Shown one piece after another: positions 7,285 through 14,725 of a stretch of 64,000 nucleotides of DNA. Both the position numbers and the translations under genes were made by a program. The number at the start of each line of letters is the position of its first letter. The first letter of the stretch is position 1. Under the pieces are notes generated by a model that made no database searches, was not told where the DNA came from, and saw only the letters and a program-made list of their open reading frames with translations. Source of the stretch: Herminiimonas arsenicoxydans (GTDB lineage: Bacteria > Pseudomonadota > Gammaproteobacteria > Burkholderiales > Burkholderiaceae_D); assembly GCA_000026125.1 (NCBI GenBank), contig CU207211.1, positions 1,674,001 to 1,738,000 of the forward strand. The letters run 5' to 3'.

Positions 7285-8510
7285 CTGGAGCTATCGATAT
7301 CTTCAACTGCGGGTAGACAGGATGTGCGGTAAGGGGTTCGCGCCGTGGCGGATTGCAATGCGGCCGGTCGTATGTCGTGCAGCAGATAATCGATCAGCTC
7401 ACTGACCGGACGAATCGCGTTGCCGAAGGGCAGGCTTTCCGAGCCGCGAAAGAACAGGCCGCGTTTGAGATCGCCTTCGAGTGCGAAAGCCAGCTGGGTA
7501 TCGATGCAGAACTGGCCGGATTTAGCGATGCCATCACGCAAACCGCATTGATGCAGGCAGTCGAAGCCGACCGTGCATTCCTTGGGCCCGGCCTTGCGCT
7601 GCAGCTTGGCTTCCTTGTCGAGATAATTGGCCAGCCACGGCGTCTTCACCGCACGTGCCGGCAAACCGGCCACGCTCATGAAGGTCGCGATGTCTTCCGG
7701 CCGCGCATCGGCCAGCACTTTCTTGAAATTCGGATGCGCATCACCCTCCAGCGTCACTGCGAACGGCGTGCCGAGCTGCACTGCGCTGGCACCCAGGCCG
7801 AGCAGATTGCGCACCTGTGCGTGGCTGTTGATGCCGCCGGCGGTAATCAGCGGAATGTTTTCGCGCTCCAGACCCAGCTGCTTGAACAGTTCAAAAGTGC
7901 CTTCCAGCACAGCGGGAAAAGCAAAGTGCGGATCATTGAGATTGTCCAGCCCGGCGGCACCGAGATGGCCGGCAGCGTAGCGCGGATTTTCGATCACGAT
8001 CGCATCCGGCAGCCGCTGCTTGCGCATCCATTTTTTCAGCACCAGCGCGATGCCGCGCACATCGGACAGAATCGGAATCAGCGCCACCTTGGGATGATGG
8101 GCAGTCAATTCCGGCAGATCGAGCGGCAAACCGGCGCCCACCACCACCGCATCGGCACCGCTGTCGCACGCCTGACGTACGTAGCTGGGATATTCGGCGA
8201 CCGCGCGCATGATGTTGACGGCAATCATGCCCTTGCCATCGGCAAGCGAACGCGCCGCGCCGACTTCCCTGTCCAGCGCCAGCAGGTTCGCCGCATCGAT
8301 TTTTGCCTTGTCGCGCGACTTGCCGGTTTGCGCCATCAAGTCCTTGTGATGACGCCGCAAATCGACGCTGGAAATGGTGCCCAGTGCGCCCAGTCCGGCG
8401 ACCGTGCCGGCCAGACGGTGCGCCGAAACACCCACGCCCATCCCTCCCTGCACTATCGGCAACAGGGACTTTCCCTTGAGCATGAGTCGTGCAAATGCCG
8501 TCTGCGCCAC
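7281..8510 (-). CDS. Nitronate monooxygenase / FMN-dependent oxidoreductase family protein with a C-terminal cysteine cluster
   Basis: The 409-residue product has the TIM-barrel FMN fold of the nitronate monooxygenase/FabK family: IVQGGMGVGVSAHRLAG near the start and a phosphate-binding TAGGINSHAQVRNLLG...GASAVQLGTPF. Unusually, the C-terminal third carries cysteines as C-x5-C-x3-C-x12-C (ECTVGFDCLHQCGLRDG...FC), which could bind an Fe-S cluster. The GTG at 8510 was chosen because AAAGGA precedes it at good spacing; a TTG at 8534 is less likely. It is the promoter-proximal gene of the anaerobic ubi operon and overlaps ubiU by 4 bp. Its substrate is unknown; involvement in quinone or nitro-compound chemistry is an inference. 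Confidence 0.85.
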   Translation of the reverse strand: MAQTAFARLMLKGKSLLPIVQGGMGVGVSAHRLAGTVAGLGALGTISSVDLRRHHKDLMAQTGKSRDKAKIDAANLLALDREVGAARSLADGKGMIAVNIMRAVAEYPSYVRQACDSGADAVVVGAGLPLDLPELTAHHPKVALIPILSDVRGIALVLKKWMRKQRLPDAIVIENPRYAAGHLGAAGLDNLNDPHFAFPAVLEGTFELFKQLGLERENIPLITAGGINSHAQVRNLLGLGASAVQLGTPFAVTLEGDAHPNFKKVLADARPEDIATFMSVAGLPARAVKTPWLANYLDKEAKLQRKAGPKECTVGFDCLHQCGLRDGIAKSGQFCIDTQLAFALEGDLKRGLFFRGSESLPFGNAIRPVSELIDYLLHDIRPAALQSATARTPYRTSCLPAVEDIDSSR

Positions 8511-8602
8511 AATTTTTCCTTTGATATACAGCAATAATGTGCGGATAAGCGAGGTGCCTCATCGCTCGCAATCAATATAGCCTTCATGCAGCTGTGCTTT
8601 CC

Positions 8603-8616
8603 TTAATGCACATCAA
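8603..8616. promoter_or_regulatory. FNR/Dnr-type box between the ubi operon and the hemerythrin-nnrS operon
   Basis: TTAATGCACATCAA matches TTGAT-N4-ATCAA at 9 of 10 informative positions. It lies in the 162-bp gap between divergent operons, 93 bp from the GTG of the minus-strand operon and 57 bp before the hemerythrin ATG, so it could serve one or both. A second good FNR-type site in the gap was not seen. Confidence 0.6.
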
Positions 8617-8672
8617 GGTTATGCAGCCGGCTGTAATGTGAGAATGTGTCATCCCTGTAGAGAAAGCACAGC

Positions 8673-9122
8673 ATGACCACCATCAATGCTTACCTGAACG
8701 CAGATCACCCATCCTGCGATACCCCTTTCAGCGAACTGGAAGACCATGCCCGTGCCGGCAACTGGCGGCAAACCAAAGAAACTTTCCTGACGCTGCAGCA
8801 GGCGCTGGAGCAGCATCTCGGCATGGAAGAGGAGCTATTGTTTCCAGCCTTTGAAAAAATCACCGGCAACCGCAACGGCCCGACCGGCATCATGCGCATG
8901 GAGCATGGCCTGATACGCAATATTCTGGTGCGCATGGCATACGCATTGGCACAACGCGACGCGGCAGACTTTCTGCATCATGCGGACACCTTGCTGACGA
9001 CACTGCAGCAGCACAATCTGAAGGAAGTAAACATTCTGCGCCTGATGGCCGATTGCATCCTGCTCAGCAAGCACGTCGACATCATCGATGCGACGACGCC
9101 GCGCACAGCCGTCAGCGCGTGA
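8673..9122 (+). CDS. Hemerythrin HHE-domain protein
   Basis: The 149-residue protein is an all-helical HHE-type hemerythrin with candidate di-iron ligands in LNADHPSCD, EQHLGMEEELLFP (H-x4-E type), MRMEHGLIRN and the final LQQHNLKEVNIL. Such proteins bind O2 or NO and, next to nnrS and DUF2249, are usually part of a nitrosative-stress response. It is the first gene of a three-gene operon (5 bp to the next gene) and lies 57 bp from an FNR-type box. A role in iron-centre repair (YtfE-like) is possible, but the protein lacks the ScdA N-terminal domain. Confidence 0.85.
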   Translation: MTTINAYLNADHPSCDTPFSELEDHARAGNWRQTKETFLTLQQALEQHLGMEEELLFPAFEKITGNRNGPTGIMRMEHGLIRNILVRMAYALAQRDAADFLHHADTLLTTLQQHNLKEVNILRLMADCILLSKHVDIIDATTPRTAVSA

Positions 9123-9127
9123 ACTGC

Positions 9128-9352
9128 ATGGAAACGGAAATAAGCCTGAATGCCTGCGGCCTGCAACCGCCGGAACCGATGGAGCTGGTACTGGAAGCCA
9201 TTTCGCAGCTGCAGCCCAATCAGCGCCTGCGCATGCTGATCGACCGCGAGCCGCGGCCGCTGTACCGCATACTCGACAACAACGGTTTCCTGCATACCAC
9301 GCAGGAAAGACCGGACTATCTGTACGAAATATTGATCTGGCATAAAACATGA
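9128..9352 (+). CDS. DUF2249 domain protein
   Basis: The 74-residue protein is a single DUF2249 domain: an N-terminal LNACGLQPPEPMELVLEAI followed by a TusA-like beta-alpha core (LRMLIDREPRPLYRIL) and a terminal YLYEILIWHK strand. The family is regularly found beside hemerythrins, nnrS and denitrification genes, but no activity is established; a redox or sulfur-relay role has been suggested from the fold. ATG 9128 lies 5 bp after the hemerythrin stop, and its stop overlaps the nnrS start by 4 bp (ATGA), so the three genes are translationally coupled. Confidence 0.82.
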   Translation: METEISLNACGLQPPEPMELVLEAISQLQPNQRLRMLIDREPRPLYRILDNNGFLHTTQERPDYLYEILIWHKT

Positions 9353-10653
9353 TTCAACGCGCCCTCTCTTACGACCGCACGCCTCCTCTTTCGGTGCCAC
9401 TGAGATTTTTTCTCAGTGCACCGATTTTTTTATTTGCCGCTGCCGCGCTGTTGCTGTGGGAAGGCCCGCTGGCGCTGCTGTCGCGCTGGACGCCCGCCAC
9501 GCTCGCCCTGACTCATCTGCTGACGCTGGGTTTTCTGAGCATGGCCATGATAGGTGCGCTGCTGCAGATACTGCCGGTGGTAGCCGACATCCAGCTGCCT
9601 TTTCCGCAGGCGACCGCCCGCTTTGTCCATGCCTTGCTGGCCGCCGGTGCCATCCTGCTGGCCTGCGCCTTCTGGCACTCCTATCCGCTGTTGTTTCGCC
9701 TCGCACTGCTGTGCCTGGTGCCGGCATTTTTGTGGCTGCTCACGGCCTGCTTCATCGGCATGCGCAACAAACCGAAACTGAAATCCAAAGCGGCGGGCAC
9801 CGTCGGCGCCATACGCCTGGCCGTCATCGCGCTTGTCATCACTGTGCTGCTGGGCGCAGCGCTCGCCAGCACATTCGCCTGGCCGCATGCATTACCCACG
9901 CTGCTGTTGACCGATCTGCATGTACTGTGGGGTCTGTCGGGCTGGGTAGGCTTGCTGGTCATCGGCGTGGCGTTTCAGGTAGTACCCATGTTCCAGGTCA
10001 CCGCGCTCTATCCGGTCGATATCACGCGCGTGCTGGCCGGCACGCTATTCCTGTTATTGATCTTGTGGTCTACCGAAGCCATGCTGGAGTCGCAATGGAA
10101 CACCGTGGCGCTGTCCGGCATGATCCTGTCAGGTTTTATCGTGTTCGCCGGTATCACGCTGTATTTGCTGGCACGCCGGAAAAATCCGAAGCTGGATGCC
10201 AGCACCCTGTTCTGGGCCACCGCGATGGCCAGCCTGTTTGTTTGCGCGGCGGTATGGCTGACCCAGACCGCCAGCGGCCACAAGGCTTATGCATTGACGC
10301 TGGGCGTATTGTTCATCATCGGTTTTGCCGGCAGCCTGATCAACGGCATGCTGTACCGGATCGTGCCGTTTCTGCTGTGGTACCACGCCCAGAACGAAAC
10401 CGGGGAAGGCGTCAGGCAGATACCGAATGTCAGGCAATTGCTGCCGGAACAAACCGCCATCCGGCAGTTCCGCATGCATCTGCTGGCCTTGCTGTTATTG
10501 ATAGGCGCCACACTGCTGCCGGAAGTACTGGCGCGCCCGGCAGCGCTGGCAATGTGCATCTCATCGGGCTGGCTGTTCCTGAATCTGCTCAATGCAGTGC
10601 GCATGCATGCGGCTGCCAGAAAAAGCCGGATTTCAACCTTCGTAAGTGCGTAA
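9349..10653 (+). CDS. nnrS: NnrS family haem-copper membrane protein
   Basis: The 434-residue protein has about twelve hydrophobic helices and the NnrS signature near the N-terminus (PLRFFLSAPIFLFAAAALLL, TLALTHLLTLGFLSMAMIGA), with histidines in helices that could hold haem (THLLTLGF, HALPTLLLTDLHVLWG, LWYHAQNE). NnrS protects cells against nitric oxide, apparently by keeping NO-Fe centres from damaging metabolism during denitrification. It is the last gene of the hemerythrin-DUF2249-nnrS operon; its end overlaps the convergent regulator gene by 21 bp. Confidence 0.9.
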   Translation: MIQRALSYDRTPPLSVPLRFFLSAPIFLFAAAALLLWEGPLALLSRWTPATLALTHLLTLGFLSMAMIGALLQILPVVADIQLPFPQATARFVHALLAAGAILLACAFWHSYPLLFRLALLCLVPAFLWLLTACFIGMRNKPKLKSKAAGTVGAIRLAVIALVITVLLGAALASTFAWPHALPTLLLTDLHVLWGLSGWVGLLVIGVAFQVVPMFQVTALYPVDITRVLAGTLFLLLILWSTEAMLESQWNTVALSGMILSGFIVFAGITLYLLARRKNPKLDASTLFWATAMASLFVCAAVWLTQTASGHKAYALTLGVLFIIGFAGSLINGMLYRIVPFLLWYHAQNETGEGVRQIPNVRQLLPEQTAIRQFRMHLLALLLLIGATLLPEVLARPAALAMCISSGWLFLNLLNAVRMHAAARKSRISTFVSA

Positions 10654-11319
10654 GCGTTCGATATCGAGAATGCGGACATTGCGGCCACTGACACTGATCA
10701 TGCCGCTCTCCGACAGGTCGTGCAGGATGCGCGAAAAATGTTCCGGCGTCAGATTCAGGCGCGAGGCAATGACGGTTTTGCTGACTTGCAGATTGCACTG
10801 ATCGCCGCCTTCGCGCGCATTGCCTTCCAGCAGATAGCCGATCACGCGTTGCGTGCCGGAACGCAATGAATAAGCTTCCACATCGCAAATCAGGCCGTGC
10901 ATGCGACGGCTCAAACCGGCCAGCATTTTGTGCGCGAAGTGCGGATTGCTGGCCACTTCATTGAATACCGTGGCTTTGGTGACATGCAGCAATAGCGTAT
11001 CGGCCAACGCCTGCGCGGAAACGATATAAGGCTTTTCCATGAACATCACCGCTTCGCCGAAGCTGTGTCCGGGGCCGATGATCTCCACCACTTTCTCTCC
11101 GCCGCCTGGCGAAATGAACGCCAGCTTGATCTGACCGTAAATGACCAGATGGAAACCTACACAGGGATCGCCACGCTGAAACAGCATGGCGCCGCGCAAG
11201 ACATGCTTCTCGGTAGTACCGGCCGCAATCTGATCCAGTTCCTGCGGCGTCATCTGATTAAACAACGGCAGCCGCGCGAGAAAATCCTGTACTTTGATCT
11301 TGCCTGTCTGGATGGCCAC
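10633..11319 (-). CDS. CRP/FNR family transcription regulator, Dnr-like
   Basis: The 228-residue protein has a cyclic-nucleotide-binding-type beta-roll (residues about 20-140), a dimer helix and a winged HTH. The recognition helix TPEHFSRILHDL has the E-x-x-S-R triad that reads TTGAT half-sites in FNR-type regulators. It lacks the N-terminal cysteine cluster of FNR, so it is not an O2-sensing Fe-S protein; Dnr/NnrR-type NO sensing is the likeliest role. GTG 11319 follows AAGGGAAG. It converges on nnrS and could control the three FNR-type boxes in this window, including one 183 bp upstream of its own start. Confidence 0.85.
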   Translation of the reverse strand: MAIQTGKIKVQDFLARLPLFNQMTPQELDQIAAGTTEKHVLRGAMLFQRGDPCVGFHLVIYGQIKLAFISPGGGEKVVEIIGPGHSFGEAVMFMEKPYIVSAQALADTLLLHVTKATVFNEVASNPHFAHKMLAGLSRRMHGLICDVEAYSLRSGTQRVIGYLLEGNAREGGDQCNLQVSKTVIASRLNLTPEHFSRILHDLSESGMISVSGRNVRILDIERLRTYEG

Positions 11320-11736
11320 GGACTTCCCTTTTGTTCCGGTAGATGAACGCACTTTAGCGCAACCTCTGTGCAAGACCGGTGTCGCTTGTGTGTGATTTTT
11401 ATGTTGGCTCAGCTCGCGAGAAAAGTGGAACGATGCTTGCGCTCATGCACATTCCTCGCAATTTCAGCTATGCCAGTATGAAGAAATTACCGGCAGGAGA
11501 ATTGACCTGGATCAAATTTGCAGTGCCTGGGCGTCCGTTCGGAGAAATGCTCAGATCTCACGCGTTTAGCTGCCATGCTGCGATGCCTCGACAATGCTGT
11601 TCCTTAATGCATCGCAGCTCAACTTCATTGATGCTTTTTTCCTGACTTACATTACACAAGCAGGACGGAATGAGAGCATATCTTCCATGAATTCAGTATG
11701 GTAATAGTTGGCTTATTGGACTTGGCATTCTCATCG
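11320..11736. other. Intergenic region with an FNR-type box and no convincing gene
   Basis: This 417-bp gap lies upstream of the Dnr-like regulator. An 88-codon plus-strand reading frame (11379-11645) has no Shine-Dalgarno and no recognisable family. Apart from the FNR-type box at 11502-11515 I see no terminator, repeat or RNA gene that I can support. Confidence 0.5.
11502..11515. promoter_or_regulatory. FNR/Dnr-type box upstream of the Dnr-like gene
   Basis: TTGACCTGGATCAA matches TTGAT-N4-ATCAA at 9 of 10 informative positions and has the same TTGAC/ATCAA halves as the box before nrdD. It lies 183 bp before the regulator's GTG. It may drive the regulator with a long leader, or an unannotated transcript to the right. 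Confidence 0.6.
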
Positions 11737-12069
11737 TCAAGGTGGTGAAGACATGGAATCACCTAATGTGCCAAATTCAACCGGTATTTTCACGAAAAAT
11801 GCATAAATGTTCTCTGCTTTCAATAGCGAGAACATCTTCTCGGATTCTTCCTCAGTCACGATCATGGTGACTTCTGCCGGCTGATCCCCGAGTTCAAACA
11901 AATGTGCAGAATGGATGCGTCCTTGATGACCATAGCCACTTTCGCCCATAAAAGCAGTCGCACCGCGTATTCCATGTGAATGTGCAGCCTCAATAAACCA
12001 TTCCCACAGCGCCAGATGCCGATGACGCTTGTTTTGATCCATATAGAACTGTAATTGAAAGCCTTTCAT
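11737..12069 (-). CDS. DUF190 domain protein (PII-like fold)
   Basis: The 110-residue product is a single DUF190 domain (PF02641): a KGFQLQFYMDQNKRHRH start, LWEWFIEAAHSHGIRGATAF and the conserved GESGYGHQGRIHSAHLFEL block, then VTMIVTEEES. The fold resembles the PII signalling protein. Members are commonly paired with the fluoride exporter CrcB, but no crcB is present here, and the gene stands alone with 100 bp or more on both sides. A GGAG precedes the ATG. A ligand or partner cannot be named from the sequence. Confidence 0.8.
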   Translation of the reverse strand: MKGFQLQFYMDQNKRHRHLALWEWFIEAAHSHGIRGATAFMGESGYGHQGRIHSAHLFELGDQPAEVTMIVTEEESEKMFSLLKAENIYAFFVKIPVEFGTLGDSMSSPP

Positions 12070-12172
12070 CTCTGCGTCTCCAGGAAAGTCTCTTCTTAAT
12101 CAGGTATAGCAATCAGCATGCACCTTGCTTGGTCTCAGCTGTCAGAATTGGCACTGTCGAAACTTGCGTTGA

Positions 12173-12574
12173 TTACTTGAACACAAAACGAATGTCTTTG
12201 ACGACGTGATGCTTGCCCCAGTAGAAGTTGCATAATCTTGCGACCTCAATGCTATCCTTGCTTTCGGGCACGCAGCCTCCGCGGATTTTCACGACCTTCT
12301 CTCCCTGCTTGGACAGGGGGAATTCCTTGGACAAGCCGTCAGGAATAGTGTGCACCAGTTCGACTTTCTCGGAGTAATCATCTACCAGAGCGAAAACCAG
12401 AACTTTGTCGGCCTTCAGCGTATATACATCATGTTCAAGCGCAGCGCCTGGCACGATACACATTTCAATCACGGATTTTTCGACTATCTGTTGCTTGCAG
12501 TGAGGCGGCCCTGCCGCCAGAACACCAGTCGAAACAAAAAATGACAACAGGATGATGGACAGGGAACGTTTCAT
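12173..12574 (-). CDS. Exported protein of unknown function
   Basis: The 133-residue protein begins with a clear signal peptide (MKRSLSIILLSFFVSTGVLA, cleavage near AAG at 20-22). The mature part contains four cysteines (HCKQQ, EMCIV, GGCVPE, RLCNFYW), consistent with two disulfides in the periplasm, and ends FVFK. I do not recognise a family. It is a single-gene unit 103 bp downstream of the DUF190 gene on the same strand. The ATG is preceded by AAGAGGAAG-type sequence. No function is proposed. Confidence 0.6.
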   Translation of the reverse strand: MKRSLSIILLSFFVSTGVLAAGPPHCKQQIVEKSVIEMCIVPGAALEHDVYTLKADKVLVFALVDDYSEKVELVHTIPDGLSKEFPLSKQGEKVVKIRGGCVPESKDSIEVARLCNFYWGKHHVVKDIRFVFK

Positions 12575-12769
12575 ATCTTCCTCTTGGGACGATGTGTTCG
12601 TTTAAGACCTGACATTCAAAATCAGGATGCGAAGTCAGTTTGCCGGTGTCGCATCCTTCTGGGCAGAAGGATTAGGCAACTTCCTGAAAGCGACGTCTGT
12701 CACAAGATACCATTCAGTGATCAAACACTGCATGCAATTTCACCTTGGCTCGCATCAGTTGCTGATGAT

Positions 12770-12788
12770 GGTTTGCAAAGTGCAAACC
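12770..12788. repeat. 8-bp perfect inverted repeat with 3-base loop
   Basis: GGTTTGCA (12770-12777) and TGCAAACC (12781-12788) are exact reverse complements around AAG. It lies about 200 bp upstream of the exported-protein gene and could be an operator; no regulator is identified. Confidence 0.5.
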
Positions 12789-12922
12789 AAATGATGTGTT
12801 TTAACTAAACAACAATATGGAATAGATAGCGTCGTATCGATGTGATGCGATCTCATGGCGAGATGCAGAGCGTGAACGCTAAACCCTGTGAAAAAACACA
12901 GTGATTTACCGGGGAATCTTTC

Positions 12923-12936
12923 AGAATCCGGATTCT
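12923..12936. repeat. 14-bp perfect palindrome
   Basis: AGAATCCGGATTCT reads the same on both strands. It lies between the aceB end and the gap; it may pair with the adjacent GC hairpin in a transcript end structure or be a protein site. Confidence 0.4.
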
Positions 12937-12941
12937 ATTGG

Positions 12942-12962
12942 GGGGCTGCAATGCGCAGCCCC
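12942..12962 (-). terminator. Probable hairpin terminator of aceB
   Basis: GGGGCTGC (12942-12949) pairs with GCAGCCCC (12955-12962) around a 5-base loop, 10 bp past the aceB stop on the minus strand. There is no long U-tract, so termination may be weak or Rho-assisted. Confidence 0.55.
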
Positions 12963-12972
12963 GACCCCTCAA

Positions 12973-14571
12973 TCAAATTTCTTCGTACAAAGGCAAAGTC
13001 AGAAATTCTGCAAATGACTGCGCCGTCGACATTTCTTCGAATATCTTCGCTGCACGCTCATAGCTTGGGCTGAGGCCGTTAGGCGCCTGCTGTTTTACCT
13101 TGGCCAATTCTTCCGGAATCATCGCACGCACCATGGCGACGGTGATTTTGCGGCCGTCTTCCAGTACGCCCTTGCTCGAATGTATCCATTGCCACACTTG
13201 CGAACGACTGATCTCGGCCGTCGCCGCATCCTCCATCAGGTTATGGATAGGTACGCAGCCGTTGCCGTCGAGCCAGCTGCCGAGGTAATGAATGCCGACG
13301 TTGATGTTGTAACGCAGGCCGGCTTCCGTGATTGGCGTTTCGGGCTGGAAGTTCAGCAAATCGGCGGCCGTTGCCGTTACATCGGGGCGCAGTTTTTCTA
13401 TCTGGTTGGGCTTGTCGCCGAGGACTTTCTTGAATTCCGTCATCGCCAGTTCGACCAGGCCAGGATGCGCAACCCAGCCGCCATCGTAGCCGTCTATCGC
13501 ATCGCGTTCCTTGTCGATACGCACCGCGTTCATGGCGATCTCATTCTTGACGGAATCGTTCTTGATCGGAATCAGCGCCGCCATCCCACCCATCGCATGT
13601 GCGCCGCGTCTATGACATGTTTTGAGTAGAAGCAAGGCATAGGAACGCATGAATGGCACCGTCATCGTTACCTTGGCGCGATCGGCCAGACAAAAATTCT
13701 TGTCCAGCTTGAATGTCTTGATACACGAAAAAATATAATCCCAGCGTCCCGCATTCAGGCCGGCGCTATGTTCTCTCAGCTCATATAGAATCTCATCCAT
13801 CTCGAATGCCGCCAGGATGGTTTCTATCAGCACGGTCGCCTTGATCGTGCCTTGCGGCAGGCCCAGTTCCTGTTGCGTCATGATGAAAACATCGTTCCAC
13901 AAGCGCGCTTCCAGATGCGATTCCATTTTCGGCAGATAAAAATACGGACCAGCTCCGCGCTTCAGTAATTCATGCGCGTTATGGAACATGAACAGCGCAA
14001 AATCGAAGATGCCGCCGGATACCCGCTTGCCGTCCACCAGCATATGTTTTTCATCCAGATGCCAGCCGCGCGGCCGCACCATCAGCGTAGCGATCTTGTC
14101 ATTTAACTGGTAGTGCTTGCCGTTAGTGTCCAGCGAAATGGTCTTGCGCACTGCATCGATCAAATTAATCTGCCCGCTGATCTGGTTGTCCCAGTTCGGT
14201 GTATTCGCATCTTCAAAGTCGGCCATATAAATATCGGCTCCCGAGTTGAAGGCATTGATGACCATCTTGCGATCGACCGGGCCGGTAATTTCAACTCGAC
14301 GGCATTCCAGTGCCGCAGGAATAGGAGCTATGCGCCAGTCGCCGGCGCGTATGTGTGCCGTCTCCGGCAGAAAATCCAGCAGTTCACCGGCATCGATACG
14401 TTTGGCGCGCGCGCTACGCATATGCAACAACTCCTGGCGGCGTGCTTCAAATGCACGACTCAGCTTGGCTACCAAAGCCAGGGCGGCGGGTGTCAGGATC
14501 CGTTCGTAATCCGCTTTGAACTCGCCATCGATTTCAATTCCTGCCGGCAGGTCTATGGTCAGTTCAGTCAT
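12973..14571 (-). CDS. aceB: Malate synthase A
   Basis: The 532-residue protein condenses acetyl-CoA and glyoxylate to malate, the second step of the glyoxylate shunt. Family motifs are DFEDANTPNWDN (metal and substrate region), VRPRGWHLDEKH, FYLPKMESHLEARLW, GRWDYIFSCIKTFK and the C-terminal NGCVPIHNLMEDAATAEISR with the catalytic Asp region. Length matches the MSA type. GGAGA precedes the ATG. It lies 154 bp downstream of aceA on the same strand, with a hairpin in between, so it is probably co-transcribed but differentially processed. Confidence 0.96.
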   Translation of the reverse strand: MTELTIDLPAGIEIDGEFKADYERILTPAALALVAKLSRAFEARRQELLHMRSARAKRIDAGELLDFLPETAHIRAGDWRIAPIPAALECRRVEITGPVDRKMVINAFNSGADIYMADFEDANTPNWDNQISGQINLIDAVRKTISLDTNGKHYQLNDKIATLMVRPRGWHLDEKHMLVDGKRVSGGIFDFALFMFHNAHELLKRGAGPYFYLPKMESHLEARLWNDVFIMTQQELGLPQGTIKATVLIETILAAFEMDEILYELREHSAGLNAGRWDYIFSCIKTFKLDKNFCLADRAKVTMTVPFMRSYALLLLKTCHRRGAHAMGGMAALIPIKNDSVKNEIAMNAVRIDKERDAIDGYDGGWVAHPGLVELAMTEFKKVLGDKPNQIEKLRPDVTATAADLLNFQPETPITEAGLRYNINVGIHYLGSWLDGNGCVPIHNLMEDAATAEISRSQVWQWIHSSKGVLEDGRKITVAMVRAMIPEELAKVKQQAPNGLSPSYERAAKIFEEMSTAQSFAEFLTLPLYEEI

Positions 14572-14679
14572 GTCTGTCTCCGTGTAAAAGTAATTTTTAT
14601 AAATAATGAATCAATAAAATTTTGCTTCTTTTGCCTGGTTTTTCTTCAGCGCGATGGAAGGCCGCATGCAGCTTTTCAA

Positions 14680-14708
14680 GTAATCGCACCCTTGTGAGCT
14701 GCGATTAC
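14680..14708 (-). repeat. 9-bp stem hairpin between aceA and aceB
   Basis: GTAATCGCA (14680-14688) and TGCGATTAC (14700-14708) are perfect reverse complements with an 11-base loop. It starts 17 bp after the aceA stop and lacks a U-tract, so it is more likely an mRNA-stabilising or attenuating element than a full terminator, giving more isocitrate lyase than malate synthase. Confidence 0.6.
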
Positions 14709-14725
14709 CGTCTTGCAAAATATGC

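Larger units (their letters stand above)
12575..12972. other. Gene-free region with several palindromes
   Basis: This 398-bp gap separates the exported-protein gene from aceB. It holds a hairpin-capable repeat at 12770-12788, a 14-bp perfect palindrome at 12923-12936 and a GC-rich hairpin at 12942-12962. Short reading frames here lack ribosome binding sites and known families. Confidence 0.5.

Noticed and set aside
7353..8537. 394-codon plus-strand frame opposite the monooxygenase-family gene
   Set aside because: Codon content follows the antisense of a clear FMN-barrel gene; no family match or ribosome site.
11379..11645. 88-codon frame next to the FNR-type box
   Set aside because: No Shine-Dalgarno, atypical composition and no known family; the region is better seen as regulatory.
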